DNA from: Vitrella brassicaformis
Taxonomy: Eukaryota; Sar; Vitrellaceae
Assembly: GCA_001179505.1 (NCBI GenBank)
Contig: CDMY01000262.1
Coordinates: 1 to 33,561 of the forward strand
Reading direction: 5' to 3'
Length of the DNA: 33,561 bases
In this document: in pieces, positions 1-10,129 of the stretch
Position numbering within the stretch: position 1 is the stretch's first letter
Layout of the letters: each line of letters begins with the position of its first letter
Notes under the pieces: model-generated
Database searches by the model: none
The model's input: the letters and a program-made list of their open reading frames with translations, nothing else
Told to the model about the DNA's origin: nothing
Program-made: the position numbers and the translations under genes

Positions 1-357
1 AGTGGTCTTCTGTGGTCTCCTGACGGTCTTCTATGGGTACACGGGCCTCTTGATTGCCCGCTGCATGAGCCGGACAATGGACTACGGGAAGGAGCATCGA
101 ATACCACGGATAGCACAGGACTGGCCGCTCATTGGACGGGTGGCTTTTGGGCAAGTGGGGCAGACCATTGTCACGGCATCGCTCACCCTAGAGATCTGGT
201 ACGAAGGCTGCACGGGCACAGGCAATGATTGTCATCAGGGGCCTTTTCATTGTCTTGTGTTGTCAGGTTCGTATTGATATCATATCTGGTGCTGGTTGGT
301 GCTGGTGTTCAGAGCCTCGGGGTGGTGCTGGTGCTGGTGTTGTATGGTTGGTGCTGA
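1..357 (+). CDS. Amino-acid/auxin permease-like transporter, partial and probably truncated
   Basis: The window starts inside this gene. Frame 2 encodes a membrane segment (GLLTVFYGYTGLLIARCMS), then a stretch ending LEIW. That exon ends at 198 (donor gtacga). A second exon from 267 restores the frame and gives WFVLISYLVLVG, another hydrophobic segment. The order 'GYTGLL…R.AFG..G…LEIWFVLISYLVLVG' resembles the early helices of the AAAP family (Pfam Aa_trans), which carry amino acids or auxin across membranes with protons. Family members usually continue for several more helices, but here the frame meets TGA at 355–357 and I find no further helices downstream. The gene is either cut short or has an exon I cannot place. 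The family call rests on a short stretch. Confidence 0.5.
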
Positions 358-734
358 CTTGAAAGACGTACGCAGACACTGACGTCAACTGTGTGCCTGG
401 ATCCGTGCGGTCATGCGTCAACGAATGAGCGAGCACACCACACTTCTGCCGACAATGCGAGGCGGTCGTCAGTTTGAATGCGTCCGTGAGTTGCTTTGGT
501 CTGGTCATTTCCTCACTCACACGCAGCAAGAGAGTCTGCATACTTCCACACACACACAAACATAAAGAAGAGATGACACCCACCCACACACCCACCCATT
601 CATCCATCCATCCTTTCATTCTATTTCATCAAGGCGATCAGCCACTTCACTCAATCAAACAGTCAGCCCCCCCTCACACCACAAACTCACACCTCTGTCC
701 CTCACCCCCTCACACCACTCCCTCACCCACTCAC

Positions 735-852
735 GTGGAAATGCCCTGTTGATGATGTCGTCCTCGACGTCGACGTTGAAGTGATTCAGCACGGCACGCC
801 AGCGGGACATCGATGTGGGGTAGCGGTCGGCAGGGCAAGGGGATACAGACAC
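735..852 (-). CDS. Possible minus-strand exon, unknown protein
   Basis: On the minus strand a short open stretch reads DRYPTSMSRWRAVLNHFNV followed by acidic residues and INRAFP, and ends at a good donor (gtgagtggg). The composition looks like real coding sequence, unlike the repeat-derived frames around it. I cannot find its partner exons with confidence; a candidate upstream piece lies near 907–945 after a cag acceptor. No family is recognised. Confidence 0.25.
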
Positions 853-1689
853 AACACCATGGGCATGCGAGCAGGTACTCTCATTGGTAGCTGTGTGTAT
901 GGGTTCTCACATGGTGTGGGTACCAATGGCGGAGAGGCTTGGCGACTGGCTCACGACCCTGCAGGCACCGCAAACGCACAGATGCATGCATTTGCTTCAG
1001 GGATTCAATGGTTCGGTTCTCGTCGACGTCCTACCCTGATAGACGCTCTTCTATCGCTCCAGAACGAGAAGAAGGAAAAGAATCTCTGCAGTGCATTCAT
1101 GCGTATGGCAGACGATCACACGTCGTGCCTTTTGCTCACCCGATGCCGTTCAGTGGTTCAGCGATGGGTCGCACCGGTCACACACAACAGGAAGCCTGCA
1201 ACCAATCCACAAGGATGCACAACGGAGGCGGAGGGGCTCATCGCCGCCATGCCTTGTGTGATGGTCGTGAGGGCGAAAGTGGCGGCCGAGATGCTGCTGG
1301 TGAGAGTGGACCAGTGAGAGGCAACAGACGGCACCTGATTCAGTCAGTGTACACAAAGGGGGATAGATGATGGATCATGGCGGCAGTGATGATGGGATAA
1401 CCTCTTTGACTTACAAGCGTCGCGTATCTCCTCAAAAGCATCTACTGGCCACCGATGGGCGACATCCACTCATAAACCTCTGCATCACCTCCTTCGTTCC
1501 ATGCTCACTATCGCCACTCACTATATCGATTCACCAAAAATGGCGATTCACTCAAGATATGAGCTGGTGCCAGCTCTATCCAGACCAGGGGGATGCATCC
1601 CCTTCTTCTTCCTCCTCTTCCGATCTGCGAGCTTACCTGCGAGCTTGTCTTTTTTTGCCTGCTGCTCATTTGAAAGAAAGAAAGCGACG
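853..1689. other. Stretch with no supported gene
   Basis: Frames in this stretch overlap on both strands, lack domain-like composition and do not connect through splice sites. It probably holds the upstream region of the kinase-like gene at 1690. A pyrimidine-rich run lies around 1600–1660, just ahead of that start. Confidence 0.4.
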
Positions 1690-4597
1690 ATGCCTTCTTT
1701 CGTATATGAGCAGCAGGTCGTCGCCTATGGAGCGGCACCAGCCCTCTTCCCACCGCAGCCCTTCCACCAGCATCAGCACCCGCAGCAACACCCCTTCTGC
1801 ATGTGGCCGACCCCTCCCCGAGTGCCCCTCAGGCCAATTGAGCGCCATCCCGCTCAAAAGCGGTGCAAACCGCCTGCACGGAAGCCGCCACGCACACAGC
1901 ACACACGTGGCGCCCCCTGGCGCACCCGCGTCAACCCGTACGTGTGTCCGCCTTGCCTTCGGGCTCGGCAGGACCCGTATGGCGCGACCGCGGCGCCCAC
2001 CGGCGCGCATGCGCCACCTGTCATGCCGGCCCCGCCGCACATGATGCAGCAGCACATCCGCCAGCCGCCTCCCATCGCTGCACTAGGTGCTTCGGCCGTG
2101 CATGCCCCTGGCTGGGGCTTCGTTCCGCCCGCCGCCGCCCTGGCGCCCAACCGTGCCCCACAGACAGCAGCAGCACCGCAGCGCTACGCCACCCGCGTCC
2201 GCCCCAACATCGCCGCCATCCCGAGGGCCATGCCAGCGGTGCCGGCTGCATCGAATGCCAGGGAGGGAGAGGGAAGGGAGAAGGATGAGGAGGAGAGGGA
2301 GGGAGAGGGGAGGGAGAGGGAAGGAGAGGAGGGGGAGAAGGACGGATGCCGCACCCCGCCAGCCATCAGTCACCAGCGGCAGGAGGACGGAGAGGAGAGA
2401 GAGAGGGGAGAGGACGAGGAGGAGGAAAGGGCAGAGAAGGCATCCCCCGAGCCGCCCTGTCAGCAGGAGGAGGAGGTGAAGGAGGAGCAAGAAGGCCGCA
2501 CCCCGCCAGCCACCACCCACCAGCAGCAGGAGGAGAGGGACGACGAGGGCAGGGAGGGAGATGTCCAGGAGAGGACCAGCCACACGAGCCAGCCGCCGGC
2601 AGCCTCTTCTACACCGGCAGCCCCAGCGTCACCCCCTCAGCAGGAGGACACAGAGGAGAGGGAGAGGGAGAGGGCAGAGCCTCAGGTTGACGAGGAGGAG
2701 GAGCGGGCCGAGGAGGCCGTTTCTGAGCCGCCACGAGAGGCCGAGCAGGGACCCAACGACGAGGCCGCACCTGCCGCAGCTGCTGCTGCCCCCAGCAGTG
2801 ACTTGCCTGTGGGCGAGAGTGACGAGACCGACCTGACTAGCGAAGGTACGCAAGGACGGATGCACAACAAGAAGGCGGACACAGTTTGACTTCATTCACT
2901 CACCCTCCTGTCTGTTGGTGTGATGTGTTGGTGCAGGTCTTATCGAGGCAGAGGCCGCTGCGCCCCCAGCCCCACTGCCACCCGCCGTGCCCGCCGCCCA
3001 ACCAGCCCACCACACCCGGCACGCTCGCCTTTCCGCCCACACCTTCGGGACAGACTATTGGTTCAATGAGAGAACCATCACATTGAAGGTGTGGGTGGAC
3101 GGGAAGGCGGGCTTGCTCAAGATGAGGACGCCAAGGGTCATCCTGGAGGCCATGAGGCTGGCGCGCCCCGACATCGACAGCCGAGTTGTCGACCGCATCG
3201 TCCACCGGGCCCTGATGGCGATCGAGGACGAGGCGCAGCTCCTCGATCGCCTGACGGGCCAACTGAGGGCACCGGCATTACTGTCGAGGGGTCACGTGGC
3301 GGAGGCGGACCCGATCAAGGTGCAGCTGCCCCCGCCCAACACCAGCACCCGGCAGGGCCTGACGGGTGACGAGAGGGTCACCATGGAGCTGGCTGGCCCC
3401 TTCTATACCGCAGAGCTGCTGCGTACGTGACAAGCACCCACACGATGCCATGAACTGCACGACGGATCTCATGCTCTTTGTGTGTGTGGGTGTGGTGCAG
3501 AGTACAAGGGGGAGGAGGCGCCGAACCTCACCCAGCTGACCATCGCCCGCGCCCGCATCACCGCCCTCCCCACCACACCCACCCCAGCGCAGCTCAAGGC
3601 CTTCGCCGCCGCCCCGGGCAAGGACCTCAGCGCCACCGTCATCAATGCCATCGCCGCCACCGAGCGCCACATCACCCAGGAGGGGCTTGTCAGCGCCCTC
3701 GAGGCCATCCACGACTTTGGCCAGCCCAAGAAGCTCGTGGAGGTGCCGCCAGGGGCCAGCGAGGAGGACCACCCGCCCACACGCCCTTACTCTCCCGCAC
3801 TCCACTGCGCCTTCAAGGACAACCAGCCCAATGTCGGCAGCTCGACCATGCTGCCGAGGATGTGGAGGGCGGAGGGAGGAGAGCTGCAGCTGATCCACGG
3901 CGACGCCCACGGGGGCAACCTCGTCATGGCTGGGGACGTGGGGAGGATGACGGCCTACCACATCGACCACGAGGCCACTCGGGAGGTCAACTACTCTGAT
4001 GTGGACGCCGTCACCAACCCACGTCTCGACGTCGTCAGCCCCCCACCCTACCGCCCCTACGTCTACCTGGCCGCCCGCGCCAAGAACGTCCCCTTTGCCC
4101 CGACCAGCAGCTACACTGACGTCTACGGCGTCACCATGAGTGTGGCTCTGTGTGCGCTGGCGGGGCACCGGGGGTTCTCCAAGCGCTTCCAGGGCTGGGG
4201 GATGGGCAAGCCCTGCGAGGTCGAGAGGCTCATCCCTGCGGACGAGAGGCTCATCCCTGTGGACGAGAGCCTCAACGCCGCCCTCCTCGAGACCATAGGG
4301 AAACAAGACGACACGGCACATGGGCGCTGCGGAGAGGAGGACAAGGGGCGATTCCCCAAAAAAGGCCGGAGGGCCATCGAGAGAGCCCACCGAAGGCTCT
4401 TCGGCGAGGTGTTGGGGGCCATCGAGGCTGAGGAGTGCGAGGTGGCCGGGGACCTGGTGGACCTCAGGATTGCGCTGGAGTGCCTGAAGACCATCCCTCA
4501 GCCACCCCAGCCCACCGAAGCCCCGCCACCCATCACCTTGGAGCCCCTCATCGCCACCCTCAAGCAGCTGATCGCAGATGCCTACCCCTCCGCCTAG
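1690..4597 (+). CDS. Atypical protein-kinase-like protein with long low-complexity N-terminus
   Basis: Three exons (1690–2845, 2937–3422, 3501–4597) join in phase to give 912 residues. The ATG at 1690 is chosen because sequence before it in frame is not protein-like. Residues 1–385 are rich in Pro, Gln and His, then in Glu/Arg/Gly (acidic-basic runs), so probably disordered. A kinase fold seems to follow: LLKM may hold the beta-3 lysine, a helix carries EAQLLDRL, and ERVTMELAGP resembles the hinge. HGDAHGGN (H680, D682, N687) matches the catalytic loop of APH/choline-kinase-like enzymes. IDHE (D703) sits where DFG would be. SSYTDVYGV resembles the helix-F motif of protein kinases. The substrate is unknown. 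A degenerate, inactive kinase is possible because DFG is DHE. Codons for ERLIPADERLIPVDE show a 21-nt tandem repeat. Confidence 0.75.
4222..4269 (+). repeat. 21-nt in-frame tandem repeat within the kinase-like gene
   Basis: The unit GAGAGGCTCATCCCTG plus GAC-type ending occurs twice back to back, giving ERLIPAD then ERLIPVD. The repeat stays in frame and adds seven residues just after the putative helix-F region. Confidence 0.7.
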
Positions 4598-4679
4598 GGA
4601 GGGGTGGCAACTGCCTAGCCGCCATCGCAGGGAGGGGGTGTGTGTGTGTGTGTGGACGGCGACCTGGGATGCGTCGACA

Positions 4680-5470
4680 ATGAGGCAGACGCCGCCAGCA
4701 GCGCCCTCAGCAGCAAGAGCAACACCAACGTCCTGTCCACCACGCCTGTGGTGGTCCTGTCCACCAACGTCCTGTCCACATCCGCGTGTGCGTGGGCGTG
4801 TGTTTGCGGCTCAAGAGGGGGCGGGGGCGTGTGGGACGAGCTCAAGCCGGGCAGCAAAGGAGGAGGGGCGGACGGAGGGCGACCGTCGCAAGCAGGGGCC
4901 GCGCGACGGCGACCGTTGGGGCCGGAAGGCCAGCTCGGATGCCGACATGTACTCTGACGAGGGCGAGAGCGACTCGGTGTATGAGAATGGCGGTGGCGAG
5001 CCGCAGGGTCTGGACCTCGATGACCCCGACCTCTATCAAGACAGCGATGAGGACATGGAGCAAGACGATGACGTGGCGATCGAGGACGTGCCTGTCAAGA
5101 GGGGGCGGGGGCGGCCCAGGAAGGGCCAGAGGGGCGAGCGGGACGGTGAGTACAAGCCGGGCGACAAGGTCCAGGCAGCCAAGGGCAGCAAGAAGCGCCA
5201 GCGCAAGAGCGGCAAGGCTCTCGACGACGACATCGACCCGTCACTGCATCGGCTCAAGGACTTCATCAACAGGAGTGCGCGTGCCCAGCAGCAACAGAGA
5301 GGGCGGAAGGGCAGATGGACTTGCGGCGTCTCGCCTGACGGGGCGCCCGATGAGGACGACGTCGTGCCCCCGCTGGCGCCTCCGAAGGACTACGACCAGT
5401 CTGTGACGGACGGCAAGTCGGGTGCGTCGGACCACATCAGCGAGCCATGGGATCTGACTAGCCGAGCAAC
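4680..5470 (+). CDS. AT-hook protein, possibly the N-terminal part of a broken chromatin gene
   Basis: From ATG 4680 one frame stays open past 5900, but only 4860–5470 looks like protein. It contains an acidic stretch (DLDDPDLYQDSDEDMEQDDD), then KRGRGRPRKG, a classic AT-hook that binds the minor groove of AT-rich DNA, then basic Lys/Arg-rich sequence and DDDIDPSLHRLKDFI. Such sequence is typical of nuclear chromatin proteins. Its end is uncertain: a possible donor (gtgcgt) lies near 5420 but leads into the damaged duplicate. Amine oxidase pieces follow on the same strand, so it may once have been the leader of an LSD1-like demethylase. That link is inference. Confidence 0.45.
4973..5134 (+). 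repeat. Direct repeat, copy A (AT-hook segment)
   Basis: This 162-bp segment is repeated at 5515–5676 with nine mismatches and no gaps (about 94% identity). Copy A is open in the AT-hook frame. It encodes the acidic stretch and the KRGRGRPRKG hook. Confidence 0.85.
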
Positions 5471-5514
5471 CAGCAGCTGTAACAGAACACAGAGCAGTGG
5501 ACCAGCATCAGCAT

Positions 5515-5676
5515 CTCGGTGTATGAGAATGGCGATGGCTAGTCGGAGGGTCTGGACCTCGATGACCCCGACCTCTATCAAGACAGCGATGAGGGCATGG
5601 AGCAAGACGATGACGTGGCGATCGAGGAGGTGCCGGTCAAGGGGGGGCGGGGGCGGCACAGGAAGGGCCAGAGGGG
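5515..5676 (+). repeat. Direct repeat, copy B (decayed AT-hook segment)
   Basis: This is the second copy, 542 bp downstream of copy A. In the homologous frame it carries a TAG stop early on (YENGDG then stop), and the hook has changed to KGGRGRHRKG. Because 542 is not a multiple of three, the frame open across it is not the homologous one. It looks like a non-functional partial tandem duplication. Confidence 0.8.
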
Positions 5677-5724
5677 TAGCTACAGACAGCCTGCACCAGA
5701 GATCTGAGCCATGGGACACCAGCC

Positions 5725-6200
5725 ATGGGCGTGTCCACCTCATCCCAGCATCAGCATCATGCTGCGCGTGCCGCCACTGCCGCGTCTTCTGCAGAGGACG
5801 TCCGCAAGATCCGCGAGTACGACGAGCACCTGGTCGCCGTGGCGTTGAATGGAGGCTTCGGGAGGGATGCCACCGGCCTCACCGAGCTCATTGTCAAGCT
5901 CTTCAGCACTCCACGATTACCGGATGGACTTCATGAGCCCCTGATTGCCGAGATCGCGGAGGGCAAGGGCGAGGTGCATTTTGCTGTCCTGTGTCGAGTG
6001 TGGCGTAGCACGCCGACAGGGGCACAGCAAGATGGAGATCACCCTCGCCCACGACGCGCAGTCGTTGAAAAAAGGTGAGAGCGGAGGGAGGGAGGGAGGG
6101 ATGGACTGTGTGTGTCTGTGTGTCTGTCAGGTGTCTCGTTGTCGGTATGTGGTGGCCACTCTGCCGCTCGGCGTGCTGCAGGCCTCGCTCAAGTGCCACA
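5725..6200 (+). pseudogene. Flavin amine oxidase fragment, middle/C-terminal half
   Basis: A frame from 5725 gives LPDGLHEPLIAEIAEGKGEV. After a change of frame near 6030 comes HSKMEITLAHDAQ, ending at donor 6075. An exon from 6131 (after a tgtctgtcag acceptor) reads SRCRYVVATLPLGVLQASLK. The motif YVVATLPLGVLQ is a hallmark of FAD-dependent amine oxidases such as LSD1 and polyamine oxidases, where it follows the second FAD-contact strand. The frame break, the loss of similarity soon after, and the lack of a matching N-terminal half upstream make this look like a broken gene or shuffled piece. A tiny intron could explain the frame change instead. Confidence 0.55.
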
Positions 6201-6348
6201 TCAGACAACACCAAATCGACCAAAGCGACACACTCCAGAGAAGGTAGACACCCACCTCACCATGTGCTGCAATCTGCAGCCGTCGTGTCACGTCTTGTCA
6301 CTCCTCTCTGCATCTGTGTGTGTGTGTGTGTGTGTGTTTGTGTGCCAG

Positions 6349-7102
6349 TATGGTGAGGTTCGATCCCCCTCAGTCGGCGGCGAAGAGCTGGAGATACTCC
6401 GCTCAGCGGAGCTGGTCGTGCCGCGCATTATACGAGGCGAAGAGGATGAGTCTGACGGGTCTGACACCGACAGCGACTTCATCGACCTGCGCATCGACTT
6501 GGGCGTCATCGACCCTCGCAAGCACTTCTGGGCCTCGACCGTAACGGCATCGCGGCCGGTGCATGTGTCGTCGGTGCCGCCCAAGGCCCTGCCGGACGAC
6601 GGGTCATCGATGGACCCGTCAGGGCAAACAGGCGGCAGCCCCAGCCCGAGTCGATCCAGCTCCCCTCGGGTGCACGTCAGCCCTGTTCCCTCATCGCCCG
6701 AAGCATCGGTGACCCATTTGGAGAAGGGCCGCGACGCGACCAGAGAAGCGCTTTCCCAGGTGCACGGGCAGAAGGCAGTCGCTCAGGGCCATGTGGGTGA
6801 GGGAGGGGCAGCCGGCGTGGTCATCGAGGCCGTCGCCGAGCAGCATGTCGTCCAGGGCACGGCAGTTGTCGATCAGCCGTCCTTGTCGAGTTCATATGGT
6901 CGCAAAGCCTTCAAGAGCAAGCGGTCGCTCAAGCTGCACCAACTGGAAGGCCAAGAGAGCGGCCCGGTCGTCCAGGGAGATTCTGCACATCTCTCCACTT
7001 CCCGTTCCACTGCCGGCCAGTCACCTGTCCCGGTGGCGGTGTCCATGGAGGCAGAGGAGGGCGACCCGGGCAACGGCGCAAAGCTCGTGTGGGAGAAGGA
7101 AG
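6349..7102 (+). CDS. Large acidic/Ser-Pro-rich exon, unknown; may belong to the amine oxidase locus
   Basis: This exon starts after a long TG tract ending in ccag and ends at donor gtatgag (7103). It is open throughout in one frame. It begins YGEVRSPSVGGEELEILRS, has an acidic block (EEDESDGSDTDSDF), then Ser/Pro-rich sequence, and ends AKLVWEKE. It resembles a disordered regulatory region and has no recognisable domain. The next acceptor (7201) leads straight to a Rossmann-like VVVGS sequence. It could therefore be the leader of the second amine oxidase piece, but the natural splice gives a stop within a few codons. Confidence 0.4.
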
Positions 7103-7200
7103 GTATGAGACCTACACACACGCACACACATGGCATGGCGGAGGTCATCTCTCATCTCATGTCGTGCTCTCATGGATGGATGTCACGTGTGTGTGTGTGC

Positions 7201-8102
7201 AGGTGGTCGTCGGTTCGTGTGAGGCCGCGGGAGTGCCGTCTCCGCGCTGCAGATGCCGGGCCGCCGCATGCCAGCAATCCACCTGTGGGTCTTAGTCACT
7301 CGACGATTGACGGGCGAGGCCATCCGGCAGACCCGTTGGTCTCAGCAGCCCACACACGAAGGCCAGCTCTACTACGAGCGAGACACGACGCGTGTGCCGA
7401 GGCCTTACACGATAAGAGGCGTCAAGAAGGCCTTCCGCGAGGCGGCCGCATCCGATCACACACACTCGCCGGCACACCCACGCAGACGCACCCATTGCAA
7501 GCCAAGCAGCACCCACTGGTGCCGCTAGTTGGTGCCGCGAGTGCTGGTGCAGCAGCAGCAAACAAGGAGGATGGCGTGATGGTAGAGCTGGGGGCCAACT
7601 ACATCCACGGGTGTGGCGCTGGCCGTCAAGCAGGCCATAGGTTGGCCTGTGTGCTTGGACGGGAGGGCGTGAGCGAGCCGTGCGACACCGCCACCTTCAT
7701 GGATGCGGGCAGCGGGACGCGTGCGGACCCCGTCAAGGTGGCCGAGTGTGACCTGGTCTTCAGGGCAGTCGCGGAAGAGATCAAAGAGAGAGGTGCGTGT
7801 GTGCCCCCAAGACCATGACCACGGAGGCATGTCGGCACTCATCGTCTCTGTGCCTGCCTGTGAATGTGCGTGCAGCTCGTCACGAGTTCAACCCGTGCCA
7901 GAAGCATCCCCTGTGGCAGCAGACGCCCCCCACCCTCATGCACAGACAGTACGACCTCGCCATTGGCAGCCAACACACCACCGGACGGGTGTGCACACCC
8001 GATGACCCACACCACCACCGCCCCAACGAGCCATCCGCATCACACGGCGTCACGAGATACTGCAATGGAAACAACACAAAGCGGAGATCGCACACCTACT
8101 CG
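7201..8102 (+). pseudogene. Flavin amine oxidase fragment, N-terminal half
   Basis: After a tgtgtgcag acceptor the sequence reads VVVGSCEAAGV. It then continues in another frame as SALQMPGRRMPAIHLWVL followed by TRRLTGEAIRQT. Together these resemble the FAD dinucleotide-binding start of amine oxidases (GxGxxG, then EARxRxGGR), split by a frame break. Near 7588 comes VELGANYIHG, a very characteristic motif of polyamine oxidase/LSD1-type enzymes. A plausible PCDTATFMDAGSGTR region follows. Around 8030–8102, HEILQWKQHKAEIAHLL resembles the 'W-H-x-A-x-x-E' helix. No C-terminal half follows. The broken glycine motif argues against an active enzyme. Confidence 0.55.
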
Positions 8103-8488
8103 GTAAGAGACACACGCCAACAACCACAGCAAGGCAGCAAAACTCACAAGTGCTCTGTTCAGTGGTGGACGACACAGTGCGATCGCATCGGTCATCGACA
8201 GCGGCTCATCCTTGTTACTGGCATCGCAGTCATGTCGACGTCCTCTGTCTGCTCGCGGGGCTGCGGAGCGGTAGGCGGCGACTCGCTGCGACCCGCCGCT
8301 CGTTTGGCGGAGGGCGACATGGGTTCGCCATTGACGCGGGCGGCCGTGCTGGGCTTGAACAGCAGGCGATTGCTCCTCCCCGCCATCCACCCCCCAGCTG
8401 CTGCACACGTCGCCCCCGCAACTCTCTCTCTGGCGATTGAATTCGGGTTCATTCTAAAGGAGGGCCATCAGCTGATGGGGGGCTGCGG

Positions 8489-8840
8489 GTGGGGGAGTGC
8501 TCTCGTTGGGAGCTGCAGTCCGAGAGCCGGCCCCTGTTGATATCGGTCTCTGCTTGCAACGACAGGAAGGGAGTCGACTGGTTCGTCGATGTCAAGATGG
8601 GCAAGGGCCAGCGGCACGCCAAGCACCTCGAGATCCAACCGCCGTGGAGTATGTCAGCATCCATTCGTGCCAGCCTCAAGAAGGCCATCGCCTGCCGCGA
8701 TGACGTCCTGCGATTGGCAGAGACCGTCAACAGGGAAGGGGTCGCGCCGCGGTTCCACCGGCGAGCCCTTGGGCGACCCTGACAGTGAGTCGTCAAAGCA
8801 GAACAGCGGCAACACCGGACGTAAGGTGAGTTCGTCCGGC
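8489..8840 (+). pseudogene. Possible AP2-like DNA-binding fragment
   Basis: One frame reads KGVDWFVDVKMGKGQRHAKH, then ASLKKAIACRDDVLRLAE. The spacing of GV-W, a central GxR/K and a following 'A…AI..R' helix resembles the AP2/ERF-type domains common in apicomplexan and chromerid regulators. The frame ends at 8782. A neighbouring frame continues with SESSKQNSGNTGRK up to a gtgagt donor at 8827, which suggests a one-base slip. The call is tentative and based on pattern only. Confidence 0.25.
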
Positions 8841-8879
8841 ACTCACTCAGTCCCCCCGTACAGTACACATGGACCATGA

Positions 8880-10129
8880 CACGCACTCACTTGGTGTGGC
8901 TGCTGTGCGTTGTGTCGACCCATGCAGGCTGTGACACGTCGGCCATTCACGCCCAGCCTGCCAAACCCACACAACACAAGACAAGAGAAGGTGAGCACGG
9001 CAGACAAGAGAAGGTGCCGATATCTTACGACCCTTCCTTCCTTTGTCACGTGTATGCAGCCTTGAGCGTCAAGCAGCCCACAGGAGAGCCACCTGCCCAC
9101 TCTTTCGCGCGCCACACACACGACAGATGGATGGATGGATAAATAAATGGATGGACGAGTGGATGGATTGACGGTCGGGATGGATGGGATGGATGGATGA
9201 TAGGTAGATTGGAGTTTTCCCCCTTCTTCTCTCCACACCTACCTGTATATGTATGGGGCTGTGATGTCGGTCTTCTTTTTGTCGGTCGTGATGTCCATCT
9301 GGCGGCGTGCGTGCGTGTGTGTGTGTGTGTGTGTGTGTTTCGGCCTGGCCTCTTCTAAGTGTATGTACTGCCCCGGTGCTGCGGCCACTATAGGCCGCTT
9401 TGTGCTGATGTGGCCACCATAGGCTGCGTTGTGTGACACCGGTCTGTCTGTCTGTCTGTCTGTCTGTCGATCGGCTGGCTGCATGGTGTGTGTACTGTGG
9501 TCTGCTTTGGTTTCATTCACAGCACTGGCTGGCCGGCCTTCCCATAGGCGGCAGTGTGTGGCTGTCGCTGGGTGGGGCGGGACCTCATATCCCGGCCCCC
9601 ACTCACGTGAGCCACAACTGCGTGACATGGGATGTGCAGGCTGGCCCCGCTGCCGTCGTGTTTGCCACTCACTGGGGAGGGGAGGGCCACCGCTTGGGGC
9701 TGCTTTGGGGAAGGAACTAAGGGGAGGGGAACTGAGTTGCGTGTCGTGAGGGTGTCTGTCTTTCTGTCTGGCGTGTCGTGTGGGTGTGTCGCGGTGTCTT
9801 GTGCTGATGTGTTTCTTGTCCATCCATCCATCCATGCTACCCATCTGTCGACATGGGCAGTGAGTGAGGCGGTGACTGACGGTGTGGTGGGCGGGGGGGA
9901 CGCACCACGAGCGGCAACAGAACAGAAGAGAGAGAGACAAAGGCCCCCAGAAGAAGGCCAAAACAGAGAGAGGCCCCCAAAAGAAGGCCGAACAACAAAA
10001 GGAAGAACGTCTACTCTCTTCGTACAGACGCACATCTTGCACAAGTAAGAGAAGGCGACACGACGCCACACAACCACACAGCCACACATGTCTGTCTGTC
10101 TGCATCTGCCTGTTGTCTTGTTGCTTCAG
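8880..10129. other. Repeat-rich stretch with no supported gene
   Basis: Besides the microsatellites, a TCTG tract lies near 9443–9470. The 300-residue minus-strand frame here is built largely from repeat translations (His/Thr, Asp/Arg/Gln/Thr) and has no domain-like part. Confidence 0.5.
9120..9345. repeat. Microsatellites: GGAT-type and TG-type tracts
   Basis: Repeated ATGG/GGAT units run through about 9125–9205. A GTGTGT tract covers about 9311–9340. They create long but meaningless open frames on both strands. Confidence 0.85.

Noticed and set aside
781-1317. 178-residue plus-strand frame
   Set aside because: Three frames overlap here with equal quality. There is no domain, no splice context and no codon pattern to favour it.
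8192-8452. Minus-strand frame with SPSAKRAAGRSESPPTAPQP
   Set aside because: It looks like possible disordered protein, but it is isolated, short and overlapped by plus-strand frames of similar quality.
9500-9720. Plus-strand GTSYPGPHSRE resembling the amine oxidase C-terminal FAD motif
   Set aside because: The match is only a few residues, lacks the Gly-Glu pair, and sits in repeat-rich sequence far from the other fragments.
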